A stretch of DNA of 64,000 nucleotides from Bacillota bacterium. GTDB taxonomy: Bacteria > Bacillota_I > Bacilli_A > Erysipelotrichales > Erysipelotrichaceae. The stretch lies in the NCBI GenBank assembly GCA_023249475.1, contig JAHFCO010000001.1:122727-186726 (forward strand), given 5' to 3'. Shown here piece by piece: positions 23,894 through 32,430 of this stretch. Within the stretch, counting starts at the first letter, position 1, and the number at the start of each line of letters is the position of its first letter. The notes beneath the pieces were generated by a model. That model made no database searches, was not told the DNA's origin, and was given only the letters and a program-made list of their open reading frames with translations. Position numbers and translations under genes: made by a program.

Positions 23894-26122
23894 ATGATCG
23901 ATCAATCAGCACTCCTATCAACGACCATCCTTGAGTACGCTCGTAACCTGAGTGTTTTCGCCTTGGATCGTGATCTTCGATACATCGCGTTCACGCAACG
24001 CCATGCGGATTTCGTTCAGGAAGTCTTTCACCGAGCCCTCGCCGTTGGGATGGGGTTCATGGAAGTCTTCGGTACTTCAAGCGAAAGCGAACGGTTCGCC
24101 GCCTACTTTAGCGAGGCATGGTCCGGGAAGACGACCGATTTGACCATGGAACACGGAATCAACCCCCTTATGAACGATACGTTGAACTGCCACATTTCCC
24201 CCGTTGTCCACGAGGGCGAGACGATCGCCGTCACTTGTGTCATGAAGAACATCACGGATGAGATACTTTCCGAGACGAAGCGGCTCCGCAAGGAAGAAGA
24301 ACTGGATCTCTTTTTCGAACATTCGATCAACGGCTTCTTGTTTATGATGTTGGATGAGCCGGTCGAATGGAACGATACGGTCGATAAGGAAAAAGTGTTG
24401 GATTATGTCTTCGACCATCAACGATTGACGAAGGTCAACCAAGCCTATCTCGACCAATACGGATACACCTTGGACGAGGTGATCGGGGAGACGCCGGCGC
24501 AGAGTTTTGCGCATGACCTGGCCCAAGGACGCGAGACGTGGCGAAGGATGTTCGACCATGGCCAACTTCAGGCCATGACACAGGAACTCAAGAAAGACGG
24601 AAGCCCGATGTGGGTGAAAGGCAACTATGTCTGTCTCTATGACGAGCAAGGACGGATCATCGGGCACTTCGGGACGCAGAACGATGTCACCATCGAACAG
24701 AACGCGCAATACCTTTTAAAAAGCAACGAAGAACTCTTCCGCGCCATCTTCGAACAAGCCGAGATCGGGATCAGTTACGGACCGATCGATGAAAGATATG
24801 GCCGGATGAATCGGAAATACAGCGAAATCGTCGGATATACGCCCGATGAACTGAACCACTTGACCTTTGCGCAGATCACCCATCCGGAGGATCTGCCGTT
24901 GGACTATGTAAACATGCGTAGAATGTTGGCGAAGGAAATCGATTCCTATTCCATCGACAAGCGTTTCATACGGAAAGACGGAAGCATCGTCTGGACCCAT
25001 CTGACCGCCTCGATGATCTACCACGAGTTGGAGAAGAAATCGTTCATCCTCGCGATCCTGCAGGACATTTCCGGAAAGAAACGGGCGGAAGAAGAGATGC
25101 TTTACCTCAACTTCCACGATCATTTGACCGGCCTCTACAATCGGCGGTTCTATGAAGAAGAACTCCGACGTCTGGATATCCAGCGCAACCTCCCCATCAC
25201 CTTGGTCATGATCGATGCGAACGGACTGAAACTGATGAACGACGCGTTCGGGCACGAGGTCGGCGACCAGAGTCTGAAGAAGATCGCGGAAGCCTTGAGG
25301 CGTGTCTGCCGTCAGGACGAGATCATCGCCCGGATCGGCGGCGACGAGTTCGTCATCCTATTACCCAAAACAAAGAAACATGATGCGGACGAAATCGTTC
25401 GCCGCATCCATCTCTCCGTCGCCATGGAGAAAGTCGAAAACATTCTCTTGTCCGTGTCGATCGGATCCGCGACGAAGTCCAACCAAGAGACGACGATGCG
25501 CGATGTCTTCAAGATGGCCGAAGACGCGATGTACCGTCAGAAACTGACGGATAGTTCGAGCATCCTCAGCAAGACCATCGACATCATCATGAATTCGCTC
25601 TATGAGAAAAACAATCGCGAGATGGATCATTCCCGACGCGTCAGCGAGATGTGCGAAGCCATCGCGACGAAACTGCATTTCGACCGCAGCGAAATCCATA
25701 AAATCAAGGTCGCGGGCTTGATGCACGACATCGGGAAGATCGGCATCCCCGATTCGATTTTGAATAAAGTCGGGGCGCTGACACGGGAAGAATGGCACGA
25801 AATCCGCCAGCACAGCGAAGTCGGGTATCGGATCCTCAGTTCGGCCAACGAATTCTCCGAACTTTCCGAGTTCGTTTTAGCCCATCACGAGCGTTGGGAC
25901 GGGAAAGGCTATCCCAAAGGATTGAAGGGGAACGAAATCCCCGTCCAATCCAGGATCATCGCGATCGCGGACGCTTTCGATGCGATGACCAGCGACCGCA
26001 CCTACCGTAAAGGGCTCAGTTATCCCGAAGCCAAGGAAGAAATCCTCCGTAATGTCGGAAAACAGTTCGACCCGGAAATCGCCTTGCTGTTCCTCGACCA
26101 CGTTTTTCCCGAACTCAAGTAA
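23894..26122 (+). CDS. PAS-GGDEF-HD-GYP cyclic-di-GMP turnover protein
   Basis: 742 residues, cytosolic. Three PAS-type sensor regions (about 10-130, 145-270, 280-400, the last two with clear PAS signatures DEVIGETP and GYTPDELNH) precede a GGDEF domain (about 410-560) with intact GGDEF loop, and an HD-GYP domain (about 565-742) with HDIGKIGIPD and HHERWDGKGYP. Both catalytic motifs are intact, so it may make and degrade c-di-GMP, with PAS inputs setting the balance. ATG at 23894 is used because GGAGG precedes it. No c-di-GMP receptor gene was seen in the window. Confidence 0.93.
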   Translation: MIDQSALLSTTILEYARNLSVFALDRDLRYIAFTQRHADFVQEVFHRALAVGMGFMEVFGTSSESERFAAYFSEAWSGKTTDLTMEHGINPLMNDTLNCHISPVVHEGETIAVTCVMKNITDEILSETKRLRKEEELDLFFEHSINGFLFMMLDEPVEWNDTVDKEKVLDYVFDHQRLTKVNQAYLDQYGYTLDEVIGETPAQSFAHDLAQGRETWRRMFDHGQLQAMTQELKKDGSPMWVKGNYVCLYDEQGRIIGHFGTQNDVTIEQNAQYLLKSNEELFRAIFEQAEIGISYGPIDERYGRMNRKYSEIVGYTPDELNHLTFAQITHPEDLPLDYVNMRRMLAKEIDSYSIDKRFIRKDGSIVWTHLTASMIYHELEKKSFILAILQDISGKKRAEEEMLYLNFHDHLTGLYNRRFYEEELRRLDIQRNLPITLVMIDANGLKLMNDAFGHEVGDQSLKKIAEALRRVCRQDEIIARIGGDEFVILLPKTKKHDADEIVRRIHLSVAMEKVENILLSVSIGSATKSNQETTMRDVFKMAEDAMYRQKLTDSSSILSKTIDIIMNSLYEKNNREMDHSRRVSEMCEAIATKLHFDRSEIHKIKVAGLMHDIGKIGIPDSILNKVGALTREEWHEIRQHSEVGYRILSSANEFSELSEFVLAHHERWDGKGYPKGLKGNEIPVQSRIIAIADAFDAMTSDRTYRKGLSYPEAKEEILRNVGKQFDPEIALLFLDHVFPELK

Positions 26123-26123
26123 A

Positions 26124-26149
26124 AAAACGAATCCGCTCGGATTCGTTTT
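26124..26149. terminator. Bidirectional intrinsic terminator
   Basis: AAAACGAATCCG / CGGATTCGTTTT between convergent genes, with A and T tracts on both sides. Confidence 0.85.
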
Positions 26150-27914
26150 ACTTTAGAAGGTAGCCGACGGCGAAGGCGCCTTTCCCGGCGTTCAAGCCGA
26201 CGATGGGTGAAATCGACTCGATGTATTCAGGTTCTTTCCCCAGTATGGCAAGGCATTGTTTCTTCAATTCTTTCAAATCTTCCGGATCATCCGAGTAGAC
26301 CAAGGCATACTTGTCGATGCCTTGTTTCTTCAGGTCGTTCTTGATCGCTTTCAAGATCGACTTCAACGCGCTCTTCTGGGTCAGGGATTTCGCGAAGATT
26401 TCCCCCTTCCCTTCAGGATCGATCGAGATGACGGGTTGGAGTTTGAGTTTGGAGAGAATGAATCCGGTCGTCTTTGAAACCCTTCCCCCTTTCAGCATGT
26501 ATTTCAAATCCTTCACGATGACATAGATCCTGGCTTTTTCGACCTTCTCTTGGATCGTCTTCACGATCTCAACGAAGGGGACGCCTTGGTCCTTCAAGAT
26601 CGCGGCTTCATGCACCAACAAGCCTTCCGCGATCGAATTCGCCTTCGAGTCCAGGATTTCGATCTGTTTTCCTTCGGTCCGCATCGGCTCGATGATCCGA
26701 AGAAGATTGGCATAGGTCCCGCTCATCTTCGAGGAGACGAAAATCCCCAGGATGTGGTCGTAGTGTTGAAGCAACTGTCTGAAGGTCCGTTCGATGGTGG
26801 TTTGCGTCGCCATGGAAGAGGTCGGATTCAAGGTATAGTCATCCATGTGTTCATAGAAGTCGCTCTGTTTCATCGTCACCTTGTCCATATAGACGACCGA
26901 ATCGATGATGATGTTCATCGGGATCACCACGATCTGGTGGCGATCCACGAATTCCTGGGGCAAGTCGGCGATGGAATCGGTGACGATCGCCATTTTGGCG
27001 ACGGGTTCATGGATCAAACGCGCCTGCATGTACATGTCGTCGACCTTGTGGGAAGTGACCGGTCCTTCGTTGAGAAGCAGTTTCATCACTTCATGGGGGG
27101 CGTTGGTGTGCAGATGGACGTTCAGATGATCGTCGGTGCTTCCGATGACCAATGAGTCGCCATGGTTTCCAAGCTTTTCACGCAACGCATCCGGGCTGTT
27201 TCTGGTTTGCACCAGGTATTGGGTACAATAACGATAGTCCCCGACATCACTCGAGGCATAGATTTCCGCCACTTCTTCCAAGACGGCCGCGGTGTATTCC
27301 TGATTTTCCAACGTCCGGGTTTTGAGGAACTTTGCGATCCCTTCCACGAAATAATAGAACGCCATGGCCCCCGCATCGACGACGTTGTGGTCGCGTAGGA
27401 CTTTGAGCTGGTCCTTGGTGTGTTGGACCGCGCCTTTCAGTGCGCTCAGGGAATGTTCGACCAAGGGGGCGAAGTCGTCTTCGATGTGCGACTCCAAATG
27501 GGTCGCCCACTCGCGCATGACGGTCAGGATGGTGCCTTCTTTCGGGTTGGCGACCGACTTGAACGCATACTGCGCGCTGGTCTTGAGGGATTCGACGAAT
27601 TCTTGCGAAGTGAGGTTCTCGCGTTGTCCGACCGATTGGGACAGGCCGTGGAGATACTGGGCGAAGATGACGCCGGAGTTGCCATAGGCATGGTCGACCG
27701 CCACGTCGGCGATGGATTTCATCGTCACGGAGGCTTGCGGACGACATTGCGCCTGCGACAAAATCGAGTTCATCGTCAGACTCAGGTTGGTTCCCGTATC
27801 CCCATCCGGCACGGGGAACACGTTGATACGGTTCAAATTGGTCTCGTTGACGATGACATTCTTCGCCCCGGAGACGATGTAGGAGTAGATTTCATTCCCG
27901 TCGATGATCACCAT
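26148..27914 (-). CDS. FakA-FakB fusion: DAK2-type fatty acid kinase joined to a DegV domain
   Basis: 588 residues. Residues 1-195 form the DhaL/DAK2-type kinase domain with the Mg-ATP loop VPDGDTGTN (Asp37, Asp39); about 200-300 match the FakA middle domain (YCTQYLV..., HLNVHLHTNAP); about 308-588 form a complete DegV/FakB lipid-binding domain (MAIVTDSIADLP, LKGGRVSK). FakA phosphorylates a fatty acid held by FakB, so this fusion carries kinase and carrier in one chain. It ends a six-gene operon behind an ABC transporter and the light/B12-associated genes. Two separate FakB-like genes lie at 15594 and 16542. Confidence 0.9.
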   Translation of the reverse strand: MVIIDGNEIYSYIVSGAKNVIVNETNLNRINVFPVPDGDTGTNLSLTMNSILSQAQCRPQASVTMKSIADVAVDHAYGNSGVIFAQYLHGLSQSVGQRENLTSQEFVESLKTSAQYAFKSVANPKEGTILTVMREWATHLESHIEDDFAPLVEHSLSALKGAVQHTKDQLKVLRDHNVVDAGAMAFYYFVEGIAKFLKTRTLENQEYTAAVLEEVAEIYASSDVGDYRYCTQYLVQTRNSPDALREKLGNHGDSLVIGSTDDHLNVHLHTNAPHEVMKLLLNEGPVTSHKVDDMYMQARLIHEPVAKMAIVTDSIADLPQEFVDRHQIVVIPMNIIIDSVVYMDKVTMKQSDFYEHMDDYTLNPTSSMATQTTIERTFRQLLQHYDHILGIFVSSKMSGTYANLLRIIEPMRTEGKQIEILDSKANSIAEGLLVHEAAILKDQGVPFVEIVKTIQEKVEKARIYVIVKDLKYMLKGGRVSKTTGFILSKLKLQPVISIDPEGKGEIFAKSLTQKSALKSILKAIKNDLKKQGIDKYALVYSDDPEDLKELKKQCLAILGKEPEYIESISPIVGLNAGKGAFAVGYLLK

Positions 27915-27922
27915 GGGTTGCC

Positions 27923-28609
27923 TCACTTTCGAAGGTCAAGAAGGATCTTGCCATCTTTGATTTCAACGATCCGATCCGTCTTCTGAGCGATCTGTTGGTC
28001 ATGGGTGATGATGATGAAGGTCGTGTTGTATTTCTTGTTGATGTCGCGCATCAGCTTGTAGATTTGTTCGGCGGTATCCGAATCCAGGTTCCCCGTCGGT
28101 TCGTCCGCCAGGATGATGCGGGGATTGTTGATGAGGGCACGCGCGATCGCCGTGCGTTGTTGCTGTCCGCCCGACATCTTGTTGGCGGGATTGTCCTTGA
28201 CGGCGCTGAGACCGACGAAGTCGATCAATTCCAGGGCGCGATCCATCGTTTCCTTGGATACCTTCGCATTCTTGATGCGGTTGGGAAGCAGGATGTTCTG
28301 GATGGCGGTGAATTCGGGGAGGAGATAGTGGAACTGGAAGATGAATCCGATGGTTTCGTTGCGCAACGACGCCAATTCCTTGCTTTTCAAGGTGGAGACG
28401 TCTTTCCCGTTGAGAACGACTTTCCCGTTGGTCGGTTTATCCAAGGTCCCCAGGATGTTCAACAACGTGCTCTTCCCGCTCCCCGATTGTCCGATGATGC
28501 TGTTGAAACTGCCTTCTTCGAAGCTAAGGTTGACATCGTGCAGGACGTGCGTCTTGATGCTTGTGCCATAGATTTTATCGATGTGTTGGAGTTCTAGAAT
28601 GTTAGCCAT
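27923..28609 (-). CDS. ABC transporter ATP-binding protein (LolD/MacB type)
   Basis: 228 residues: Walker [10 protein letters not shown] (about 39-47), Q-loop [10 protein letters not shown], signature [15 protein letters not shown], Walker [12 protein letters not shown], and H-loop ITHD. It belongs to the LolD/FtsE/MacB group that powers lipoprotein, lipid or peptide movement across the membrane interface. It overlaps its permease gene by 8 bp and is followed 8 bp later by the FakA-FakB fusion, which hints at a lipidic substrate, though this is inference. Confidence 0.93.
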   Translation of the reverse strand: MANILELQHIDKIYGTSIKTHVLHDVNLSFEEGSFNSIIGQSGSGKSTLLNILGTLDKPTNGKVVLNGKDVSTLKSKELASLRNETIGFIFQFHYLLPEFTAIQNILLPNRIKNAKVSKETMDRALELIDFVGLSAVKDNPANKMSGGQQQRTAIARALINNPRIILADEPTGNLDSDTAEQIYKLMRDINKKYNTTFIIITHDQQIAQKTDRIVEIKDGKILLDLRK

Positions 28610-29753
28610 TGCGGATTACCTCGATCGGACTGAGTTTTTTGGATTTACGTGCCGGGATGACGGAAGCCAACAAGGCGGAAATCACCGCGACGCTTCCGGA
28701 AAACGCGATGAACGTCGCGTCATAGGTGATGGGGATCAAGGCGGTGCCGTCCGGGTTTTTCGCGAACGTCGTAAACATCGCCAACAAACCGACGCCTAGA
28801 CCGACCCCCAGGATACCACCCAGGATCCCTAGGATCAACCCTTGGAAGATGAAGATCAAGCTGGCTTGGGAATCGTTGATCCCCATCGCCTTCAGGATGC
28901 CGATCTGCCGCGACTTCTGCAGGACGGTGATCGCCAGGACGCTGGATATGCCGAGGATGACCGAAATCAAAACGAAAAGCTGGATCATGTAGGTGGAGAT
29001 GCTTTGTCCGTTGAGTCCGCTCAACAAGGATTCGTTCTGCGCTTTCCAGTTGACGACCTTCAGATCGGAATCAACCGAAGGTTCAAGCGACGCGGCGATC
29101 GTGTCGGCGGCGAAGACATCCTTCACCTGCATTTCGATCCCGGTGAAGGCATCGCCGAGATTGAATAGTTCCTGTGTCAGTTCCGATTGCGAAACGATCC
29201 AGGAATCATTGACGGCCGAAACGCCGAGGTCGAAGATCCCGACCACCTTCACATCGACGGTGTCGCCCAAGATCGTTTGTAGCGTAATGGTTTCGTTGAG
29301 GTCGACGTTCAGGTTCGTCGCCAACCCTTTCCCCAGGATGACTTCATTTGCGGTGTCGGCCATTCTACCATCCAACAGACTATTCTCAAGGTCGTAGATG
29401 GTCGCGGTCTCGTCGCTGAACCCACGCAACAGGGCGGATTCATCTTCATTGGCGGTGAGCGCGAATACCGCGCCATCCGCCGTCTTCCCCACATGGATCA
29501 AACGATCGTCCTTTGTGAGTGAAGTGAACAGGGCGTCTTCGATCTGAAACGACGCGCCCTTGCTTTCGCTGACGATCGTGATGTGCGGGCTTTGTCCGAT
29601 GGTCCGTTGGATCAAACTGTCCTGCAAACCCTGGATCAACAAGCCGATGAAGATCTGGACGGAAATCCCGATCGCGATCCCCAACATGATCAGAATCGTC
29701 TGACCTTTACTGTACGTTAAAAACCGCTTGGCGATGGAAAAGGATAACTTCAT
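28602..29753 (-). CDS. ABC transporter permease (MacB/LolE-type FtsX domain)
   Basis: 383 residues: a basic N-terminus and one transmembrane helix (about 19-42), a large extracytoplasmic MacB-type periplasmic-core-like domain (about 43-255), and three C-terminal helices (about 262-288, 305-345, 352-378) forming an FtsX domain. Such mechanotransmission permeases pull lipids or lipoproteins out of the membrane outer face. The start at 29753 overlaps the stop of the cobalamin-binding gene (ATGA). Substrate unknown. Confidence 0.9.
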   Translation of the reverse strand: MKLSFSIAKRFLTYSKGQTILIMLGIAIGISVQIFIGLLIQGLQDSLIQRTIGQSPHITIVSESKGASFQIEDALFTSLTKDDRLIHVGKTADGAVFALTANEDESALLRGFSDETATIYDLENSLLDGRMADTANEVILGKGLATNLNVDLNETITLQTILGDTVDVKVVGIFDLGVSAVNDSWIVSQSELTQELFNLGDAFTGIEMQVKDVFAADTIAASLEPSVDSDLKVVNWKAQNESLLSGLNGQSISTYMIQLFVLISVILGISSVLAITVLQKSRQIGILKAMGINDSQASLIFIFQGLILGILGGILGVGLGVGLLAMFTTFAKNPDGTALIPITYDATFIAFSGSVAVISALLASVIPARKSKKLSPIEVIRNG

Positions 29754-30385
29754 TTGACATCCCCCTTGACCACGGCCTGCAGCTCTTTGAAATTCTGGCA
29801 AACGAACACCTTGTTTCCATGGATCGCATCCGGGTTGTTCACCAAGGCTTGTCCACCCAAAATGATTTTCTGTTCGGGATGGTCGCGGTTGATGATGCCG
29901 ATGGTCGCATTCAAGGCGGAAAGGTTGTAGAAATTGTTGGTGCTTAGCACGACATAGTCGAAATCGAAGGATCGGATGAGATCCGAGATTTCTTCTTTCG
30001 GTAGACTATTCCCGAAGAAATGGGCGTTATATCCCAAGATGCGGAAATAGTCCGCCACGACGCGCGGTCCCAATTCGTGGTATTCCCCTTCCGGGCAAAC
30101 GATCGCGACGTGTTTCTCGCTGACTTGAAACGACTTCTTCAATACGATCGGATAAAGGCTTTCCAACACGGTACGCAGGATCTGCGTCTTCATATGTTCA
30201 TCCCAGATTTTATGCTTGGGATTCATTTCCTTCGAGGTCACACCCGTCATCGCTTTGGCCAGAATGGTTTCATAGAACTCGATCAGTCCCAATTGACCCG
30301 AACTCACCCACTGGTGCGCCAATTCGACGCAGGCGTCTTTATCATATTCATTCAATTTTTCTTGAAACTGGGTTAAATAAGGCAT
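29750..30385 (-). CDS. Free-standing cobalamin-binding protein (CarH/LitR sensor-like, no DNA-binding domain)
   Basis: 211 residues. A helical B12-binding cap (about 5-85, with Glu63-His64 after Trp61) and a Rossmann B12-binding domain (about 90-205) with GEYHELG, where His103 in the ExHxxG motif would be the lower cobalt ligand; VVLSTNNF and ILGGQAL follow. This is the sensor half of CarH/LitR photoreceptors, which bind adenosylcobalamin and change state in light, but the N-terminal MerR-type domain is absent. It sits between DUF2177 and an ABC permease in one operon. It could signal to a partner protein instead of DNA. Corrinoid methyltransferase helper proteins are an alternative, but no methyltransferase is near. 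Confidence 0.82.
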   Translation of the reverse strand: MPYLTQFQEKLNEYDKDACVELAHQWVSSGQLGLIEFYETILAKAMTGVTSKEMNPKHKIWDEHMKTQILRTVLESLYPIVLKKSFQVSEKHVAIVCPEGEYHELGPRVVADYFRILGYNAHFFGNSLPKEEISDLIRSFDFDYVVLSTNNFYNLSALNATIGIINRDHPEQKIILGGQALVNNPDAIHGNKVFVCQNFKELQAVVKGDVK

Positions 30386-30397
30386 CTCTTTACTCCT

Positions 30398-30793
30398 CTA
30401 GAGCTTTCCGATGATGAAAACGCTAATGACGCTGACCAAGGTGGACAAGGTCGTCCCCCAGATCAAGTCGATGATGGTGATTTGGATCGGCCAATCCTTG
30501 AGCGTCGCAAGATTGGTCAAATCATAGGTCGCATAGGTCACCAACCCGAAGAGGGCGGCACGCAGGACAAGTTGAGTGAAATTCTGATCTTGCAAGGCGG
30601 GTTCGATGACGAAGACAAGCAAGCCGACGATAAACAAGGCATAGAAGATCAGGGCGGCGATCCAGTTGACCTTGTCGCTCATGATGAAGCCGAGGTACTT
30701 ACTGTAAAGGTTCTTGGCGATCAAGCCCAGCCAGACCAGATCGATGGCGAAGAACACGACCAAGGCGATGACGAAGTGAAGTAGAAATTTCAT
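30398..30793 (-). CDS. DUF2177 family membrane protein
   Basis: 131 residues with four transmembrane helices; the N-terminal AIDLVWLGLIAKNLYSKYLG and AALFGLVTYATYDLTNLATL with WPIQITIIDLIWG are the family hallmarks. Function is not established. From general knowledge, DUF2177 genes recur beside DUF1295, photolyase and LitR/CarH regulators in light-induced clusters. The start at 30793 (AAGGGGGA before it) comes one base after the DUF1295 stop, so the two are tightly coupled. Confidence 0.9.
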   Translation of the reverse strand: MKFLLHFVIALVVFFAIDLVWLGLIAKNLYSKYLGFIMSDKVNWIAALIFYALFIVGLLVFVIEPALQDQNFTQLVLRAALFGLVTYATYDLTNLATLKDWPIQITIIDLIWGTTLSTLVSVISVFIIGKL

Positions 30794-30794
30794 A

Positions 30795-31559
30795 TTATCC
30801 CCCTTTCCGAGGCAACCTCGGGATAAAGATACTGGTGTTTTTGACATACTCTTCATAGCCGGCATATTTCTTAAGGCGCGCTTCAAGCATCGGAACCCCG
30901 GAAACATAGCGGATGATCAAGGTGATCGTGATCGGACTGAGAATCGCCCAGATCGGAGCGCCGAGTCCAAGGGCGACGAAGTACACCCCGAACCACAACA
31001 CCGACTCCCCGAAGTAGTTCGGATGACGGGTGTATTTCCAAAGCCCCGTTTGGATCAACTTCCCTTTATTCGCTGGGTTCTGCGTATGCGCCTTCAGTTG
31101 GGCGTCGCCGATGCTTTCAAACAACATCCCGACCGTGTAGACAAGGATCCCGAAGACCACAAGCGGAAGCGACGTCAAGGTCGCCGAGCTTTGGCCCAGG
31201 ATGTTCGCAACGGAAATGATGTACATCAAGAGCCCTTGAAACAGGAAGAGTTGGAAGTAAGCCCGGACGAAATACGTCTTGCCCCATTGTTTACGGAAGT
31301 TCGCATAGCGGAAGTCTTCCGGTTTCTTATAATTACGTTTGAAGATGTGCAGACTTAAGCGCGCACCCCACAGGAAGGTCATGAGAAACAAGAGCCATCC
31401 CAACGGCCTGTTGATGTTGATCTGGACGAAGAGCGAGAGAAGGAAGAAGCCCATGCCCCAGCCGACATCGATGTATCCGGCGTTCTTAAGATAGGTGGTC
31501 AGCGCATACCATGCGCTGAAGTAGACAAGTAAAAAGGCGATGATGTGGATGTGGTTCAT
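30795..31559 (-). CDS. DUF1295 family membrane protein (steroid 5-alpha-reductase-like)
   Basis: 254 residues with six to seven membrane helices. The C-terminal half carries the family pattern GLWKYTRHPNYFGE (about 180-193) and the end YEEYVKNTSIFIPRLP, as in the steroid 5-alpha-reductase/ICMT superfamily, which reduces or modifies lipid-like substrates with NADPH. The real substrate is unknown; a membrane lipid or fatty-acyl substrate would fit the fatty acid kinase in the same operon. First gene of the operon; GAGGAG precedes the ATG. Confidence 0.9.
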   Translation of the reverse strand: MNHIHIIAFLLVYFSAWYALTTYLKNAGYIDVGWGMGFFLLSLFVQININRPLGWLLFLMTFLWGARLSLHIFKRNYKKPEDFRYANFRKQWGKTYFVRAYFQLFLFQGLLMYIISVANILGQSSATLTSLPLVVFGILVYTVGMLFESIGDAQLKAHTQNPANKGKLIQTGLWKYTRHPNYFGESVLWFGVYFVALGLGAPIWAILSPITITLIIRYVSGVPMLEARLKKYAGYEEYVKNTSIFIPRLPRKGG

Positions 31560-31655
31560 GGTTATTCTCCTCTGACATGAAAAGAATCACGGGTTGATTC
31601 TCTTGGTCGATCTCGACGAATTGTTTCTATTCCCCCAAGTAAGCCCTGTACCTTT

Positions 31656-31683
31656 ATTATAGTAACTTAACTAAATATTTCAA
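31656..31683 (-). promoter_or_regulatory. Strong sigma-A promoter of the six-gene light/B12/lipid operon
   Basis: TTGAAA (31678-31683), 16-bp spacer, consensus TATAAT (31656-31661) on the minus strand, with a leader of about 90 bases. The spacer region holds the near-repeat TTAGTTAAGTTA, a possible operator. I see no other promoter inside the operon. Confidence 0.75.
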
Positions 31684-31705
31684 GGATAACGAACCCGATA
31701 AAAAA

Positions 31706-31721
31706 AACGCCCGGAGGCGTT
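31706..31721 (-). terminator. Intrinsic terminator of the acetate transporter gene
   Basis: AACGCC / GGCGTT stem followed by TTTTTT on the minus strand. Confidence 0.8.
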
Positions 31722-31724
31722 CGA

Positions 31725-32279
31725 TTAAAGCGGGAAGATTTTCTTGTTGTGTTCGCCGTTGATGATCTGGGCGACGGCGTTGTAGAAGGCGGATCCTCCG
31801 CAGAAGATGCCGACGATGCCGGCGGCGACTTTGATCGCGGCGATCCCGGTGAAATCACCGACCGCCAACAAGACAAACAACAAGGTCAGGGATCCAAAGA
31901 CGACTTGGGTCGTACGATTGTGCGTCAAGGTCCCGATGAACATGAAGAAGGTGAAGATCCCCCACACCAAGAGATAATAGCCCATCGAAACGGCGTCGGC
32001 TTCCAAGCCTTTCGGAGCCAGCGTCCAGATGGCGACCAGCGACCACCAGAAACAGCCATAGGCGACGAAGGCGGTCCCGGCGAAGGTGTTGCCTTGTTTC
32101 AGTTCGAAGACCCCGGCGATCAATTGCGCCAAGCCTCCCAATGCGATCCCCATGGCGATGATCATCATCGACAAAGGAATGAGGTTTGCGTTATGCAGAT
32201 TCAATAAGATGGTGGTCATTCCGAATCCCAATAAACCTAAGGGACCCGGGTTGGCGAGTTTTTTGGTTTCAGTGGCCAT
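31725..32279 (-). CDS. satP: Acetate/succinate transporter (GPR1/FUN34/SatP family)
   Basis: 184 residues with six transmembrane helices. The N-terminal motif NPGPLGLLGFGMTT and central AYGCFWWSLV and YLLVWGIFTFFMF are family signatures of the SatP (YaaH) acetate channel. In a fermenting cell it could release or take up acetate. It is a single gene with a strong promoter (TTGACG-17-TATTAT), divergent from the lipoprotein gene at 32431. Confidence 0.93.
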   Translation of the reverse strand: MATETKKLANPGPLGLLGFGMTTILLNLHNANLIPLSMMIIAMGIALGGLAQLIAGVFELKQGNTFAGTAFVAYGCFWWSLVAIWTLAPKGLEADAVSMGYYLLVWGIFTFFMFIGTLTHNRTTQVVFGSLTLLFVLLAVGDFTGIAAIKVAAGIVGIFCGGSAFYNAVAQIINGEHNKKIFPL

Positions 32280-32315
32280 GGTTTCTCCCGGAATGTAGCG
32301 TCATCACGCTTTTCG

Positions 32316-32344
32316 ATAATAGCCGAAACTTGCGCTTTCGTCAA
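32316..32344 (-). promoter_or_regulatory. Promoter of the acetate transporter gene
   Basis: TTGACG (32339-32344), 17-bp spacer, TATTAT (32316-32321) on the minus strand. Confidence 0.75.
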
Positions 32345-32369
32345 TTGAAATGTGACATTCCCTCCCGTA

Positions 32370-32397
32370 TTGTATTCGGCTTCGCAAGTGCTACAAT
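32370..32397 (+). promoter_or_regulatory. Promoter of the PstS-like/DUF3298 lipoprotein operon
   Basis: TTGTAT (32370-32375), 16-bp spacer, TACAAT (32392-32397), back-to-back with the acetate transporter promoter. Confidence 0.65.
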
Positions 32398-32430
32398 GAA
32401 ATCAGAGAAGATCCTCTTGCGGAGGCCGTT

